Origin: JABFXC01 sp045804265
Lineage (GTDB): Bacteria > Gemmatimonadota > Gemmatimonadetes > Gemmatimonadales > Gemmatimonadaceae
Direction: 5' to 3'
Assembly: GCA_045804265.1 (NCBI GenBank)
Contig: JBJMNK010000126.1
Location: forward strand, 1 to 13,312
DNA: 13,312 nucleotides
Positions 1 to 6,926 of this stretch are shown piece after piece. The notes under the pieces were generated by a model. That model saw only the letters and a list, made by a program, of their open reading frames with translations. It was not told where the DNA came from and did not search any database. Within the stretch, counting starts at the first letter, position 1. The number at the start of each line of letters is the position of its first letter. The translations under genes were made by a program, and so were the position numbers.

Positions 1-2
1 CC

Positions 3-41
3 CGCGCCGCGTTGGATAGTCTGGGCGTCCAAGCTGTCTAA
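3..41 (+). CDS. possible 3' end of an upstream cassette gene (partial)
   Basis: Frame 3 is open from the window edge and ends in a TAA that overlaps the first attC box (GTCTAAC, 36-42). That is where a cassette gene usually stops. The readable tail is RAALDSLGVQAV. Frame 2 also ends early (TAG at 17-19), so the reading frame is a guess and nothing can be said about function. Confidence 0.25.
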   Translation, partial: RAALDSLGVQAV

Positions 42-132
42 CGATCGCTGAAGCTGACAAGGCCTCGTTATGGATGCTTGCTGCGCTCGCGACTATGATG
101 CAGTCCTTGCAGCCTAGCTCTAGGCGTTAGGC
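36..132 (+). repeat. integron attC site 1 (97 bp)
   Basis: The 5' box is GTCTAAC (36-42) and the 3' box GTTAGGC (126-132). The outer arms AAGCTGACAA (51-60) and TTGCAGCCT (107-115) pair, leaving one unpaired A in the 5' arm, as expected for an L'' box with one extra base. The inner stem continues with CAAGG/CCTTG. The centre holds TGCTGCGCTCGC (one mismatch upstream to the shared 15-mer). Recombination would occur between G126 and T127. Confidence 0.9.
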
Positions 133-144
133 GGCCCCAAAGCA

Positions 145-969
145 ATGGAACACCCGCAGCGGTTTTATAAGTATGTATCTCCGGACGTCGCGAAACTCGT
201 CCTGGCGTCGGGGCGTCTGCGCTGGTCTTGCCCGCTTTCGTTCGACGATCCGGCGGAGTTCCGACGAATGCCGCGGTTCGATCCTCCAATCGACCATTCA
301 TATGGACGATGCGTAGAGAATCTCTTGGCAATCGCAAAGGGCGGTGCAACGGCCGCGCGTCCCCTCTCGCCCTCGTCGGAGTTTCTTCTTGCAATGTTCC
401 GCGCAATGTTAGCCCGGGGCATTAGTGAGGAGGAGCTAAGAGGCATCGCGGACCCCCCCATCACTGGAAGCGACCAACAGGCAACGAGTGCACTAGCGAG
501 TTGGGTAGAATCCCTAGGCATCGCCACCGCACGCGTCCTGTGCGTGAGCTCCGACCGCGATAACAATGATCTCTGGACTCGCTATGGTGGCAACCACACC
601 GGTGTCGTCCTCGAGTTCAAGCACATCCCAGAGAAGGACACTCCATTGCTAGCTGCAGTACAGGTGCAGTATGCAGAAGAGTTGCCTGTTCTCGGGTCAG
701 GTCACGACTTCTTGCTTTACGGAGGCACGGCGGAACTAAGGGCGCGTACGTATCAAGCGCTTTTCTTCACGAAGAGGGAGAGGTGGCGCTGCCAGAACGA
801 ATGGAGAGCACTTACCTGGCGGCCGAACGAAAGGTCGCAGTATGGCGACTATCGTTTCCTTCCAGAAGAACTGACCACTGTACGATTCGGGGACAACGCG
901 GCGCCGTCATTTAGAGAGGAACTAATGGACATGCTCGATGCTCAATATCCATACTGCGCAACCGGATAG
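145..969 (+). CDS. DUF2971 family protein (cassette-encoded)
   Basis: This 274-residue soluble protein has the layout of the DUF2971 family: FYKY near the N-terminus (residues 7-10), the FDDPAEF block (33-39, matching the usual fNDPfE), a central segment with DLWTRYGGNHTGVVLEF (142-158, the family's 'WshYadnhkGvvleF'), and a C-terminal K210...W214...E219xR221 cluster. The molecular role of the family is not established, and I do not assign one. The ATG lies 13 bases after the attC1 3' box, with no clear Shine-Dalgarno. The stop is 11 bases before attC2, so the gene is the only one in its cassette. Its codon use is visibly less GC-rich than that of the 4-10 kb genes, which fits acquisition from another source. 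No signal peptide or membrane segment is seen. Confidence 0.82.
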   Translation: MEHPQRFYKYVSPDVAKLVLASGRLRWSCPLSFDDPAEFRRMPRFDPPIDHSYGRCVENLLAIAKGGATAARPLSPSSEFLLAMFRAMLARGISEEELRGIADPPITGSDQQATSALASWVESLGIATARVLCVSSDRDNNDLWTRYGGNHTGVVLEFKHIPEKDTPLLAAVQVQYAEELPVLGSGHDFLLYGGTAELRARTYQALFFTKRERWRCQNEWRALTWRPNERSQYGDYRFLPEELTTVRFGDNAAPSFREELMDMLDAQYPYCATG

Positions 970-980
970 CTCCCGTGACA

Positions 981-1076
981 GCCTAACGATCACTGAAGCT
1001 GACAAAGGTCCCCTACTGACGCTCGCTGCGCTCGCAACTATTGGACGGCTTTGCAGCTTAGCTCTAGGCGTTAGCC
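981..1076 (+). repeat. integron attC site 2 (96 bp)
   Basis: The 5' box is GCCTAAC (981-987) and the 3' box GTTAGCC (1070-1076), with C where the consensus GTTRRRY wants a purine. The arms AAGCTGACAAAG and CTTTGCAGCTT pair with one extrahelical A. The 15-mer GCTCGCTGCGCTCGC lies at 1021-1035. The copy-specific inner stem (GGTCC against GGAC) differs from its neighbours. Confidence 0.9.
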
Positions 1077-1119
1077 CATTATCCAGCAGGATTTCGACGG
1101 TCGTAATTCATCAGTTCGC

Positions 1120-1425
1120 ATGTCGAAGCGCAGCGACGAACAAGACCTGTCTACTGGCGCGTGGGAGGGTTATGAGTCCCTTGACGAGGCCATCGAGCCG
1201 CTCCGCCGTGGTCGTTTCCGTCTCGAGCGGAGGTATTTCGTGACTGGCCGAGGTCTCGTCGTGAACGGAATCGTTATGGAAGGTCGCGTTGCCCAAGGGA
1301 TGGTGCTGCTCGCTCCGGCGAAGCGCTGCCCGGACGTGATTGTGGAACTGCAGATCCGGGCGGTTGAAGAGGTTCCCCCCCCACGAGGGCCCGCCGCGAT
1401 CACGCTCGTTCTCGGCGACGTATGA
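1120..1425 (+). CDS. orphan EF-Tu domain-2-like beta-barrel protein
   Basis: This 101-residue protein carries, from about residue 32 to the end, a pattern typical of translation-factor domain 2: FRLERRYFVTGRGLVVNGIV (33-52, like 'f.ied.F.i.GrGtVvtGrv'), then EGRVAQGMVLLAP (54-66), and ITLVLGDV at the end (like 'v.l.L.gv'). There is no GTPase domain (no P-loop, no NKxD). Residues 1-31 are acidic and unassigned. In EF-Tu, domain 2 binds the aminoacyl end of tRNA and contacts the G domain. Whether this copy does anything similar is unknown. Its stop overlaps the start of the cyclase-like gene by four bases (ATGA, 1422-1425), which implies translational coupling inside one cassette. The ATG at 1120 is 43 bases after attC2. 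Confidence 0.7.
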   Translation: MSKRSDEQDLSTGAWEGYESLDEAIEPLRRGRFRLERRYFVTGRGLVVNGIVMEGRVAQGMVLLAPAKRCPDVIVELQIRAVEEVPPPRGPAAITLVLGDV

Positions 1426-1892
1426 AGGCGGAGATCGTCAACGAGAGCGTCCCGTTCGACGAGGAATCACTCATCCTCGCGGTATTCAGCGTGGATGGCG
1501 CGACGGCAGCCTGCGCCACGCACGGCGATCGGCCAACCGTGGCCGTTCTCTCCGACTACTATGCGTGCGTCTCCGCGGCGCTCGCGCCCGCGACGGGCCA
1601 CGTCATCAAAGTGATGGGTGATGGCATGCTGGCGGTCTTTCCTCCAGCCAATGCAAGGGCCGCCGAGGTGATGTGTCGTCGAGCGCAGTCAGAATGCACA
1701 AAGCTCTGGCAGGCATTCGATCCGCGCTGTCGGGTGCGGGTCAAGCTGGATGCAGGCACCCTGGTGCGCGGTCGGATCGGCCCTCCGGGTGCGGAGCGTG
1801 TAGACGTCTACGGCGACGTCCTCAACCGACTGTACAAGGCAAGCGGGGAGGAGTTTCTGATTCTCCCCGGGCTTGCGGCATTGCTCTCCTGA
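1422..1892 (+). CDS. small class III nucleotidyl-cyclase-like protein, probably atypical
   Basis: This 156-residue protein is a single class III (adenylate/guanylate) cyclase-type domain. The best match is VIKVMGDGMLAVFPP (61-75), the 'vvKxxGDgxlavF' block holding the second metal-binding Asp (D67) and the substrate-contact Lys (K63). Next come RVRVKLDAGTLVRGRIG (104-120), like 'vrvgihtGxvvxGxiG', and VDVYGDVLNRLYK (127-139), with the substrate Asp (D128) and the conserved Asn (N135). Two catalytic positions look altered. In the FxDxxGxT block the first metal-binding Asp aligns with S23, with D25 two places later, and the transition-state Arg four after the Asn is K139. Activity is therefore uncertain. 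It has no membrane segment or sensor domain. It shares a cassette and an ATGA overlap with the EF-Tu-domain-2-like gene. Confidence 0.75.
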   Translation: MKAEIVNESVPFDEESLILAVFSVDGATAACATHGDRPTVAVLSDYYACVSAALAPATGHVIKVMGDGMLAVFPPANARAAEVMCRRAQSECTKLWQAFDPRCRVRVKLDAGTLVRGRIGPPGAERVDVYGDVLNRLYKASGEEFLILPGLAALLS

Positions 1893-1913
1893 TGCTTTTC
1901 GCAGGCTCAGCCC

Positions 1914-2010
1914 GGGACACGATCGCTGAAGTTGACGAGCAGCTCTATTAAACGCTCGCTGCGCTCGCTTTGTTCAGGCATTCCTTGCAGCGTGACTCCA
2001 GACGTTAGGC
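1914..2010 (+). repeat. degenerate integron attC site 3 (97 bp)
   Basis: The 3' box GTTAGGC (2004-2010), the segment GATCGCTGAAGTTGAC (1921-1936) and the 15-mer around GCTCGCTGCGCTCGC (1955-1969) identify this as the same family. The 5' box reads GGGACAC (1914-1920) instead of GYCTAAC. The L arms no longer match well (AAGTTGACGAG against CCTTGCAGCG), and the 3' spacer is changed. It is probably inactive or weakly active as a recombination site. Confidence 0.75.
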
Positions 2011-2035
2011 AGATAGTTGGCTTCGTGAGAAATCC

Positions 2036-2557
2036 ATGAAGGTTCTTGTCAGCACCACGATCGGCCTCCACGTCCTGGCCGCGGTCGCCATTCAAGCACA
2101 GCAGCCGCGAGTAAAGGTTGCAGGCGATACGGCCGGTGCGCCGGCTGGGTGCAGCACCGCCGCCGCGGTCGCTGCAATCGCGGAATGGTTCACCGCCTTC
2201 CAGGCCGCCGACTCTGCAGGCCTTGCTCGCCTTTCCGCGACGCGGAGCCCGCGCGGCTTTGGCGTCACGATGGGAAAGTTCACGCCAGCCGACCCCTTCG
2301 TCCGACTTGAATCACTGCAGGCAGTGCTGCAGCACGCGCGGCGCCGAGCGCGGGAGCATGAGCGACTAACGCTTCAAGGCATCCGATTCTTCGGGTGGCG
2401 GGGGCGCGTCCTGGGCTTCATGCCCTACTTCACTCGATCGGCCGACGACCTCGGACCGTCGGCACACGCCGGTTTTGGCAAGGCCGAGTACTACTGCGGA
2501 CAGGGTATCGCTATCCTCAATCTGGGTCCCCGCCCGGCGCGCGATCCCGGCCTTTGA
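2036..2557 (+). CDS. secreted protein, possible NTF2-like fold
   Basis: This 173-residue protein has a Sec-type signal peptide (MKVLVSTT, hydrophobic stretch to AIQAQQ, probable cleavage near residue 22). The mature part opens with a helix-rich segment, AAVAAIAEWFTAFQAADSAGLARLSA (about 43-68). It resembles the first helices of NTF2-like/SnoaL-like proteins ('f..Af.agD...l..l'), followed by strands ending in EYYCGQGIAILNLG. No catalytic motif stands out. It begins 26 bases after the degenerate attC3, so it may be the first gene of an old cassette whose own attC has been lost; no attC follows it. The ATG is weakly supported by GAGA upstream. Confidence 0.6.
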   Translation: MKVLVSTTIGLHVLAAVAIQAQQPRVKVAGDTAGAPAGCSTAAAVAAIAEWFTAFQAADSAGLARLSATRSPRGFGVTMGKFTPADPFVRLESLQAVLQHARRRAREHERLTLQGIRFFGWRGRVLGFMPYFTRSADDLGPSAHAGFGKAEYYCGQGIAILNLGPRPARDPGL

Positions 2558-2653
2558 TCGGCAGGTCGCCCGCACAGTGAAAGCGAATACGCTCACGATG
2601 AGGACCTCTCCACAAACTGGTCGGACGGTGTCTTTGCTCCTGGAGAATGCGCT

Positions 2654-3658
2654 GTGAAGCGAGTCGAGTCCCTGTTGACGCCTGTCCTGTTAGCGTTAGG
2701 CATCGCCTGTGCCGCCGCGCGTCACACGCAGGAAGCCAAAGGCGCCGCGAGCGAAATCACGCAGGCTTCGCGACCGACGGCGTGGGAGCCCGGCCCCGAG
2801 GGCAATCAGCTACCCCTATGGCCCGACGGTCTCGCGATTCAACGGCCCGAGTCCGACAAACCCGAAGAGGTCGGCACCGGCTCGAGGATGGTTGCCGGAC
2901 GTCCCTGGACCTGGGCGACGTATGTCTCGCGTCCAACCATGACGATCTACCGGCCCAACGGAGGTAATTCTCGCGCAACCATCGTCGTGCTTCCCGGTGG
3001 CGGATACGCCGCCGTCGCGATGGATCTCGAAGGGACGGAGATCTGCGACTGGATCACGAAACAGGGAATGACCTGCGTCGTGTTAAAGTACCGGGTTCCG
3101 CAGGCGTGGCGTCACGGCGACGACCACATCGAGGAAGCGCCCAAGGTGCAGCTTCCCTTGCAGGACGCGCAGCGTGCGATTGGCTTGCTGAGACACAGCG
3201 CATCATCCTACGGCATCGATCCCCACAGGATCGGCGTCATCGGATTTTCTGCCGGTGGGCACCTCGCCGCCGCGGTGAGCAACGCGGAGACGCGCACTTA
3301 CGAACCGGTGGATGCTGCTGACCAGGAGTCGTCGCGACCTGACTTCGCGATCCTGCTCTATCCGGGGCATCTGTGGGATGAGACCAGCCCGAGGACGAGC
3401 CTCAAGCTTTCTCCATGGGTCGAGATCAGCGCGCACGCTCCGCCAACGTTGCTGATCCACGCCATCAACGATCCCACCGACGACGTGCGGCATTCCATGG
3501 CGTATGGCCTGGCGTTGCATGACGCGGGCGTGCCGGTGGACATGCGCTTCTACGCCAAGGGCGGTCACGCGTTCGGGATACGTCCAACGGACGCTCCCAT
3601 CACCACGGAATGGCCCGGGCTCGTCGTGCAATGGCTGCATGACATCGCCATCCTGTGA
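2654..3658 (+). CDS. exported alpha/beta hydrolase, acetyl-xylan-esterase-like
   Basis: This 334-residue serine esterase has the alpha/beta-hydrolase plan: an oxyanion-hole block VVLPGGGYAAVA (111-122), the nucleophile elbow GFSAGGH (197-203, Ser199), an acid candidate in HAINDPTDDVRHS (269-281, probably Asp273), and the histidine in KGGHAFG (302-308, His305). Spacing and flanking residues match the bacterial acetyl-xylan esterase / carbohydrate-esterase-like group, so deacetylation of plant polysaccharide or xylo-oligomers is a fair guess, not proved. Residues 1-22 form an export signal. Cys19 after ALGIA gives a weak lipobox, and signal peptidase I cleavage at AAA-R is equally possible. The start is GTG. 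Its first bases overlap the stop of a short frame from the intergenic stretch, and the 96-base gap before it has the length of an attC but none of its boxes. Confidence 0.85.
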   Translation: MKRVESLLTPVLLALGIACAAARHTQEAKGAASEITQASRPTAWEPGPEGNQLPLWPDGLAIQRPESDKPEEVGTGSRMVAGRPWTWATYVSRPTMTIYRPNGGNSRATIVVLPGGGYAAVAMDLEGTEICDWITKQGMTCVVLKYRVPQAWRHGDDHIEEAPKVQLPLQDAQRAIGLLRHSASSYGIDPHRIGVIGFSAGGHLAAAVSNAETRTYEPVDAADQESSRPDFAILLYPGHLWDETSPRTSLKLSPWVEISAHAPPTLLIHAINDPTDDVRHSMAYGLALHDAGVPVDMRFYAKGGHAFGIRPTDAPITTEWPGLVVQWLHDIAIL

Positions 3659-3694
3659 AATCCCGGTCGCGTGTACTGGTGCGTTCCCAGGTGA

Positions 3695-4138
3695 TCACCG
3701 CAGTGCGCGCTGATCGGCGGTGTTGCCGCCTCCGTCGGGCAATTCTCGCCTAACGCTTCGCTTGGCCACGGCGAGCGAACCAGCGGCGCAGACTGCCGAC
3801 GCGATGGCCAGCGTGGGGGCGAGCGCCAGCACATCGCCCAGGCCAAGCGACCCGGCCCTGGCCATGACAACAGAAAGCAGCAGGCCGCCGAGCGCTCCCC
3901 ACCCTGCGAAACGCGGAAGCGACATCTGGTCGAAGCTGCGACGCCCCTCGGCCATGGTGAGGACCACCGAGAAGATCACCCCGGCGATGAAGCCGAACAC
4001 GCCGAAGACCAGCGGCAGCGGAGCGTCAGTATTGACGCCGAACACCCATCGCGGCACGGTGCCCGCGGCGAACCACGCCGCCGCCCACGTGACGCCCATC
4101 CCAACCGCACCACGAATTCGCCGCAGCCACGTCCGCAT
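3695..4138 (-). CDS. small integral membrane protein, unknown function
   Basis: This is the only clear gene on the minus strand. The 147-residue product has about four hydrophobic spans: WAAAWFAAGTVPRWVF (19-33), LPLVFGVFGFIAGVIFSVVLTMA (41-63), GWGALGGLLLSVVMARAG and VLALAPTLAIASAVCAAGSLAVA, with a charged loop EGRRSFDQMSLPRFA in the middle and a basic C-terminus. A minus-strand GGAGG (plus 4144-4148) lies five bases before the ATG and supports the start. It faces the alpha/beta-hydrolase gene tail to tail and diverges from the beta-barrel gene. It has no family I can name. Its orientation against the cassette genes argues that this stretch is not a simple cassette run. Confidence 0.7.
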   Translation of the reverse strand: MRTWLRRIRGAVGMGVTWAAAWFAAGTVPRWVFGVNTDAPLPLVFGVFGFIAGVIFSVVLTMAEGRRSFDQMSLPRFAGWGALGGLLLSVVMARAGSLGLGDVLALAPTLAIASAVCAAGSLAVAKRSVRRELPDGGGNTADQRALR

Positions 4139-4182
4139 CGTCGCCTCCGCCGTCCGTACCTTGCAGCTCCGGATATTTCGCG

Positions 4183-4211
4183 TTGCATCAAAGCTCTTTG
4201 TGGCGTAAAGT
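4183..4211 (+). promoter_or_regulatory. possible sigma70-type promoter in the divergent intergenic region
   Basis: TTGCAT (4183-4188), a 17-base spacer and TAAAGT (4206-4211) lie in a locally AT-richer patch between the minus-strand membrane gene and the beta-barrel gene. The match is only 3/6 and 4/6, but the spacing is right and the composition stands out. It would give a 5' leader of nearly 200 bases for the gene at 4411. Confidence 0.3.
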
Positions 4212-4410
4212 ACTCACGACGCCGCTGGAATTCAAGAGCGCGTATCGCGGCGCTGACGGCGCGCGGCGCGAATATACTCCGGCGAACCCCTCTCCACTTG
4301 CGGTCAACCGCCGACGTGGACAGCTTCGGCCTAACGATGGCGCCCGACCCACACCCTAGGCGCGGACGTCGGCGCGCATGTTCATCTACGCGGGGACCGT
4401 GAGGCGATAC

Positions 4411-5679
4411 ATGGCCCGGAAGCTGTGCATAGCGCTCTCCTTGCTTCTCGTCGCACTGGCGACCAGCCCACGAGCCGCCGCGGCCCAGGGAGCTCGGGCC
4501 TTCAGCCTCTTCCTCGATTGCAGTGGGTTCTACTGCGATCCCGACTTCTACCGGACCGACATCACCTTTGTCGACCACGTGCGGGAGCGTACCGCGGCAG
4601 ATGTGCACGTCCTCATCACCCAGCAGCCGACGGGCGGGGGCGGGACGGTGTACACGCTCGCCTTCTACGGGCAGCACCGCTTCGAGGGAGTGAACGACAC
4701 CCTCTCGCGGACGACGCAGCAGGGGGCGACCGAGGATGAGCGCCGTCAGGCGCTGTCGCAGACGATCAAGCTCGGGCTGGCACGGTATCTCGCCCGCACG
4801 CCGGCGGCGGCGCACGTGACCGTCTCCGTTACCGCGGCGAGCGACTCGGCGACGAAGCCACCGGCGCGCGACCCATGGAATGCGTGGGTCTTCCGAATCG
4901 GCGCGCAGATCAACTCCTCGCGCGAGCGCGACGTGGCGAGCGACTACATCTACAGCTCTCTCAACGCCTCTCGCCTCACCGAGCGCTGGAAGACCAACCT
5001 CCGTGTCAGCGAGAACTACAACGGCCAGGCGTTCCGGATCGACCAGGATCGGGTGACGAGCGTGCGCCGCGACTATGGTGGCGCGCTGCAGCAGATCCGA
5101 AGCATCGGCAAGCGCTGGGCAATGGGGATCACCGCGAACGCGGGCTCGTCGACTTTCCTCAACGAGCACTTCGTCGCCAGCATCGCGCCGGCACTCGAGT
5201 ACAACGTCTATCCCTACTCCGAGTACACGCGGCACGCCCTTGTCGTCCAATACAGCGCTGGCGCACGCTACTACAGGTACGACGACACGACCGTCTACTT
5301 CAGGACCTCCGAGTCGCATCCCTTCGAGGCGCTGAACATGGTGCTCTCGCAGAAGCAGAAGTGGGGCTCGCTCGAGCTCGACGTCAACGGCTACCACTTC
5401 CTCGACCATATCTCGCAGAGCCGGCTGACCTACTACGCGCAGGCTGACGTTAGGCTCTTCAAGGGGCTGAGCCTCAACCTCTTCGGCGATTACACCGTAA
5501 TGCACGACCAGATCTACCTGCCGAAAGGAACGCTGACGCGCGAGGAGGTCCTCCTGCGCCGCTCACAGCTCGCCAGTCCCTACAACGCATTCGTCTTCGC
5601 GGGGCTGACGTACACATTCGGGTCGGTGCTCAACAACGTCGTGAACCCGAGGTTCTCGAGCGCGCTCGCCGAGTTCTGA
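4411..5679 (+). CDS. outer-membrane beta-barrel protein, conserved, function unknown
   Basis: This 422-residue protein has a signal peptide (MARKLCIALSLLLVALATSP...AAAAQG, cleavage near residue 25). The N-terminal mature region holds FLDCSGFYCDPDFYRTDITFVDHVRERTAADVHVLIT, then a GGGGTVYTLAFYGQHRFEGVNDTL block. From about residue 160 alternating aromatic/polar strands follow (RIGAQINSS, LRVSENYNGQAFRI, WAMGITANAGSS, LEYNVYPYSEYTRHALVVQYSAGARYYRYDD, SLELDVNGYHFL), ending in NAFVFAGLTYTFGS. This is the look of an outer-membrane barrel. From memory, similar proteins occur in Bacteroidota, where the Cys-asp/Dxxx(I/F)PFVxxVRDR block is also present; this was not searched. GAGG eight bases before ATG 4411 and the position of the signal peptide favour this start over ATG 4378. 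The large antisense frame over it is a GC artefact. Confidence 0.75.
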   Translation: MARKLCIALSLLLVALATSPRAAAAQGARAFSLFLDCSGFYCDPDFYRTDITFVDHVRERTAADVHVLITQQPTGGGGTVYTLAFYGQHRFEGVNDTLSRTTQQGATEDERRQALSQTIKLGLARYLARTPAAAHVTVSVTAASDSATKPPARDPWNAWVFRIGAQINSSRERDVASDYIYSSLNASRLTERWKTNLRVSENYNGQAFRIDQDRVTSVRRDYGGALQQIRSIGKRWAMGITANAGSSTFLNEHFVASIAPALEYNVYPYSEYTRHALVVQYSAGARYYRYDDTTVYFRTSESHPFEALNMVLSQKQKWGSLELDVNGYHFLDHISQSRLTYYAQADVRLFKGLSLNLFGDYTVMHDQIYLPKGTLTREEVLLRRSQLASPYNAFVFAGLTYTFGSVLNNVVNPRFSSALAEF

Positions 5680-5693
5680 GGCGAATGAAGCGG

Positions 5694-5712
5694 CCAGTCC
5701 AACCGGGACTGG
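5694..5712 (+). terminator. GC-rich hairpin after the beta-barrel gene
   Basis: CCAGTCC (5694-5700) and GGACTGG (5706-5712) form a perfect 7-bp stem with loop AACCG, 15 bases after the stop codon. No T-tract follows, so termination is only possible, not shown. An alternative larger pairing GGCCAG/CTGGCC (5692-5722) also exists. Confidence 0.35.
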
Positions 5713-5749
5713 ATGGCTGGCCCACCAGTCACGACTCGCTCAACAGTCG

Positions 5750-6787
5750 ATGCAATTGTCCGAGGTGCTCACCACGGCGGCGAGAGGGCGCGGCGTCGCG
5801 GCGTTGGCAGTCATCGAGCGAGCCGGCACTGAGCCGCGCGCGTACTGGGTCCCGCGGCTGGCGCAGGAGCCGGCGTTCCTCGCGTACAGCATCACGAAAA
5901 CGTTCACCGCGACATTGATCCTCGCGCTCTGCGAAGAAGGGCGACTCAGCCTCGACGATCGACTGGTGAGGTGGTTCCCCCGCGTCGCGCACGCCGATCG
6001 CATCTCCCTGCGGCAGCTCCTCGATCACACCGCGGGCATTCCCGATTACGGCGGTCTGGCTTCGTATCACGAAAGTGTGAGAGCCTCACCGTCGACACCC
6101 TGGTCGTTCGACCGGTTCGCCGCCGAGACGTTCGAGAAGGGACTCCTGTTCGAGCCCGGCCACGGGTGGAGTTACTCCAATCCCGGCTACATGCTTCTCA
6201 AGCGAGTAGCCGAGGAGGTCGCGGGCGCTCCCTATCGAGCACTCATCGCCGAGCGCATCGTCAGGCCCCTCGGATTACAGAGAACGTTCGTCGCCGAATC
6301 GATCGACGATCTCGCCACGCTTGCCCCGGGCAATTCGTGCGCACTTTCCCCGGATGGTGCCGCGCGCGATGTGCGTGCGAACTACCATCCCGGCTGGGTA
6401 TCGCATGGTGTCGTCGCGTCCACCGCGTCCGATCTGGTGCGCTTCCTCGACGCCCTCTTCCGCGGGGAGCTGCTGTCGCACCAGTCGCTCGCCGCGATGA
6501 CCGAGTTGGTCGCTGTCCCGCTGGATCGTGCAGAGGCTTCGTCGGCGCATGATCCGCACTCCCGTCGCGGACGCCCGAGCTATGGACTCGGTCTCATGGG
6601 CGATCCGGCGTCGCCGTGGGGCCGCATCGCCGGTCATAACGGCGGCGGTCCATGCTATAGTGCGAGCGCGTTCCACGCATTCGACCTTGGCGGTGCGTCG
6701 GTATGCGCGATGGCAGCGATCGAAGATGGCTTCAGCGCCGAGGCAGTGGTGTTCGACGTGCTCGATCAGCTCGCGTCGGCAGTGTGA
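5750..6787 (+). CDS. beta-lactamase-family serine hydrolase (class C / DD-peptidase-like)
   Basis: This 345-residue penicillin-recognising serine hydrolase has all three active-site motifs: SITK (Ser47-Lys50, the SxxK nucleophile), YSN (Tyr142-Asn144), and HNGGG (296-300) in the place of the KTG triad. Flanking signatures include EEGRLSLDDRLVRWFP and ISLRQLLDHTAGIPDY, typical of the Pfam beta-lactamase family that includes DD-carboxypeptidases, esterases and EstB-type hydrolases. The substrate cannot be told from sequence, and family membership alone does not imply antibiotic resistance. There is no signal peptide at this start and no clear ribosome site, so it may be cytoplasmic. It has its own hairpin-separated unit 70 bases after the beta-barrel gene. 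Confidence 0.85.
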   Translation: MQLSEVLTTAARGRGVAALAVIERAGTEPRAYWVPRLAQEPAFLAYSITKTFTATLILALCEEGRLSLDDRLVRWFPRVAHADRISLRQLLDHTAGIPDYGGLASYHESVRASPSTPWSFDRFAAETFEKGLLFEPGHGWSYSNPGYMLLKRVAEEVAGAPYRALIAERIVRPLGLQRTFVAESIDDLATLAPGNSCALSPDGAARDVRANYHPGWVSHGVVASTASDLVRFLDALFRGELLSHQSLAAMTELVAVPLDRAEASSAHDPHSRRGRPSYGLGLMGDPASPWGRIAGHNGGGPCYSASAFHAFDLGGASVCAMAAIEDGFSAEAVVFDVLDQLASAV

Positions 6788-6791
6788 CATC

Positions 6792-6803
6792 GTGACGCGT
6801 CAC
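6792..6803. promoter_or_regulatory. perfect 12-bp palindrome, possible operator
   Basis: GTGACGCGTCAC is fully self-complementary and lies five bases after the serine-hydrolase stop, 123 bases before the PD40 gene. With no loop it is not a terminator hairpin. A dimeric regulator site is the plausible reading, but no promoter elements at good spacing were found beside it. Confidence 0.25.
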
Positions 6804-6915
6804 GGCGACCTCGCGCTTGTGACCGTACTTCAACGATGCCGACTGCTTGATACAAGTCGCGGTGGGTGCGATGATGACGAGTGGCAACTGCAAGCACGAT
6901 CGTCTTCGCTGACAC

Positions 6916-6920
6916 GGAGG
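6916..6920 (+). promoter_or_regulatory. Shine-Dalgarno that decides the PD40 gene start
   Basis: GGAGG six bases before ATG 6927. It selects this start over the in-frame ATG at 6528, which would overlap the serine-hydrolase gene by 260 bases and give an implausible arginine-rich leader before the signal peptide. Confidence 0.7.
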
Positions 6921-6926
6921 GATCCG

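Larger units (their letters stand above)
127..2010 (+). mobile_element. left part of integron cassette array (two complete cassettes)
   Basis: Two cassettes lie head to tail between attC copies. The first runs from the cut in attC1 to that in attC2 and carries the DUF2971-like gene. The second runs from attC2 to the degenerate attC3 and carries the EF-Tu-domain-2-like and cyclase-like genes. All genes share one strand and each attC follows a stop codon. No integrase gene or attI is visible. Confidence 0.8.

Noticed and set aside
2558..2653. A 96-base gap of attC length between the NTF2-like and hydrolase genes
   Set aside because: It contains no CTAAC or GTTRRRY box, no paired arms and no 15-mer; only a short unconvincing frame ending at 2657.
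2695..2701. GTTAGGC inside the hydrolase signal-peptide region as an attC end
   Set aside because: No CTAAC-type 5' box lies 55-150 bases upstream and the bases are coding; chance match.
3748..3754. GCCTAAC near the end of the minus-strand membrane gene as an attC box
   Set aside because: No partner box at a suitable distance on either strand, and no paired arms.
4329..4335. GCCTAACGATGG before the beta-barrel gene as the start of an attC
   Set aside because: The first six bases after the box resemble the family, but no GTTRRRY end and no pairing arm follow within 150 bases.
5449..5455. GTTAGGC within the beta-barrel gene
   Set aside because: Codes for DVRLF in a continuous strand-rich region; no partner box.
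3976..5505. 509-codon open frame on the minus strand opposite the beta-barrel gene
   Set aside because: Low-complexity Arg/Val/Glu-rich product typical of antisense frames in GC-rich DNA; the + strand gene has a signal peptide and barrel pattern.
6528..6926. Upstream extension of the PD40 gene to ATG 6528
   Set aside because: It would overlap the serine-hydrolase gene and precede a clear signal peptide; GGAGG before ATG 6927 fixes the start.
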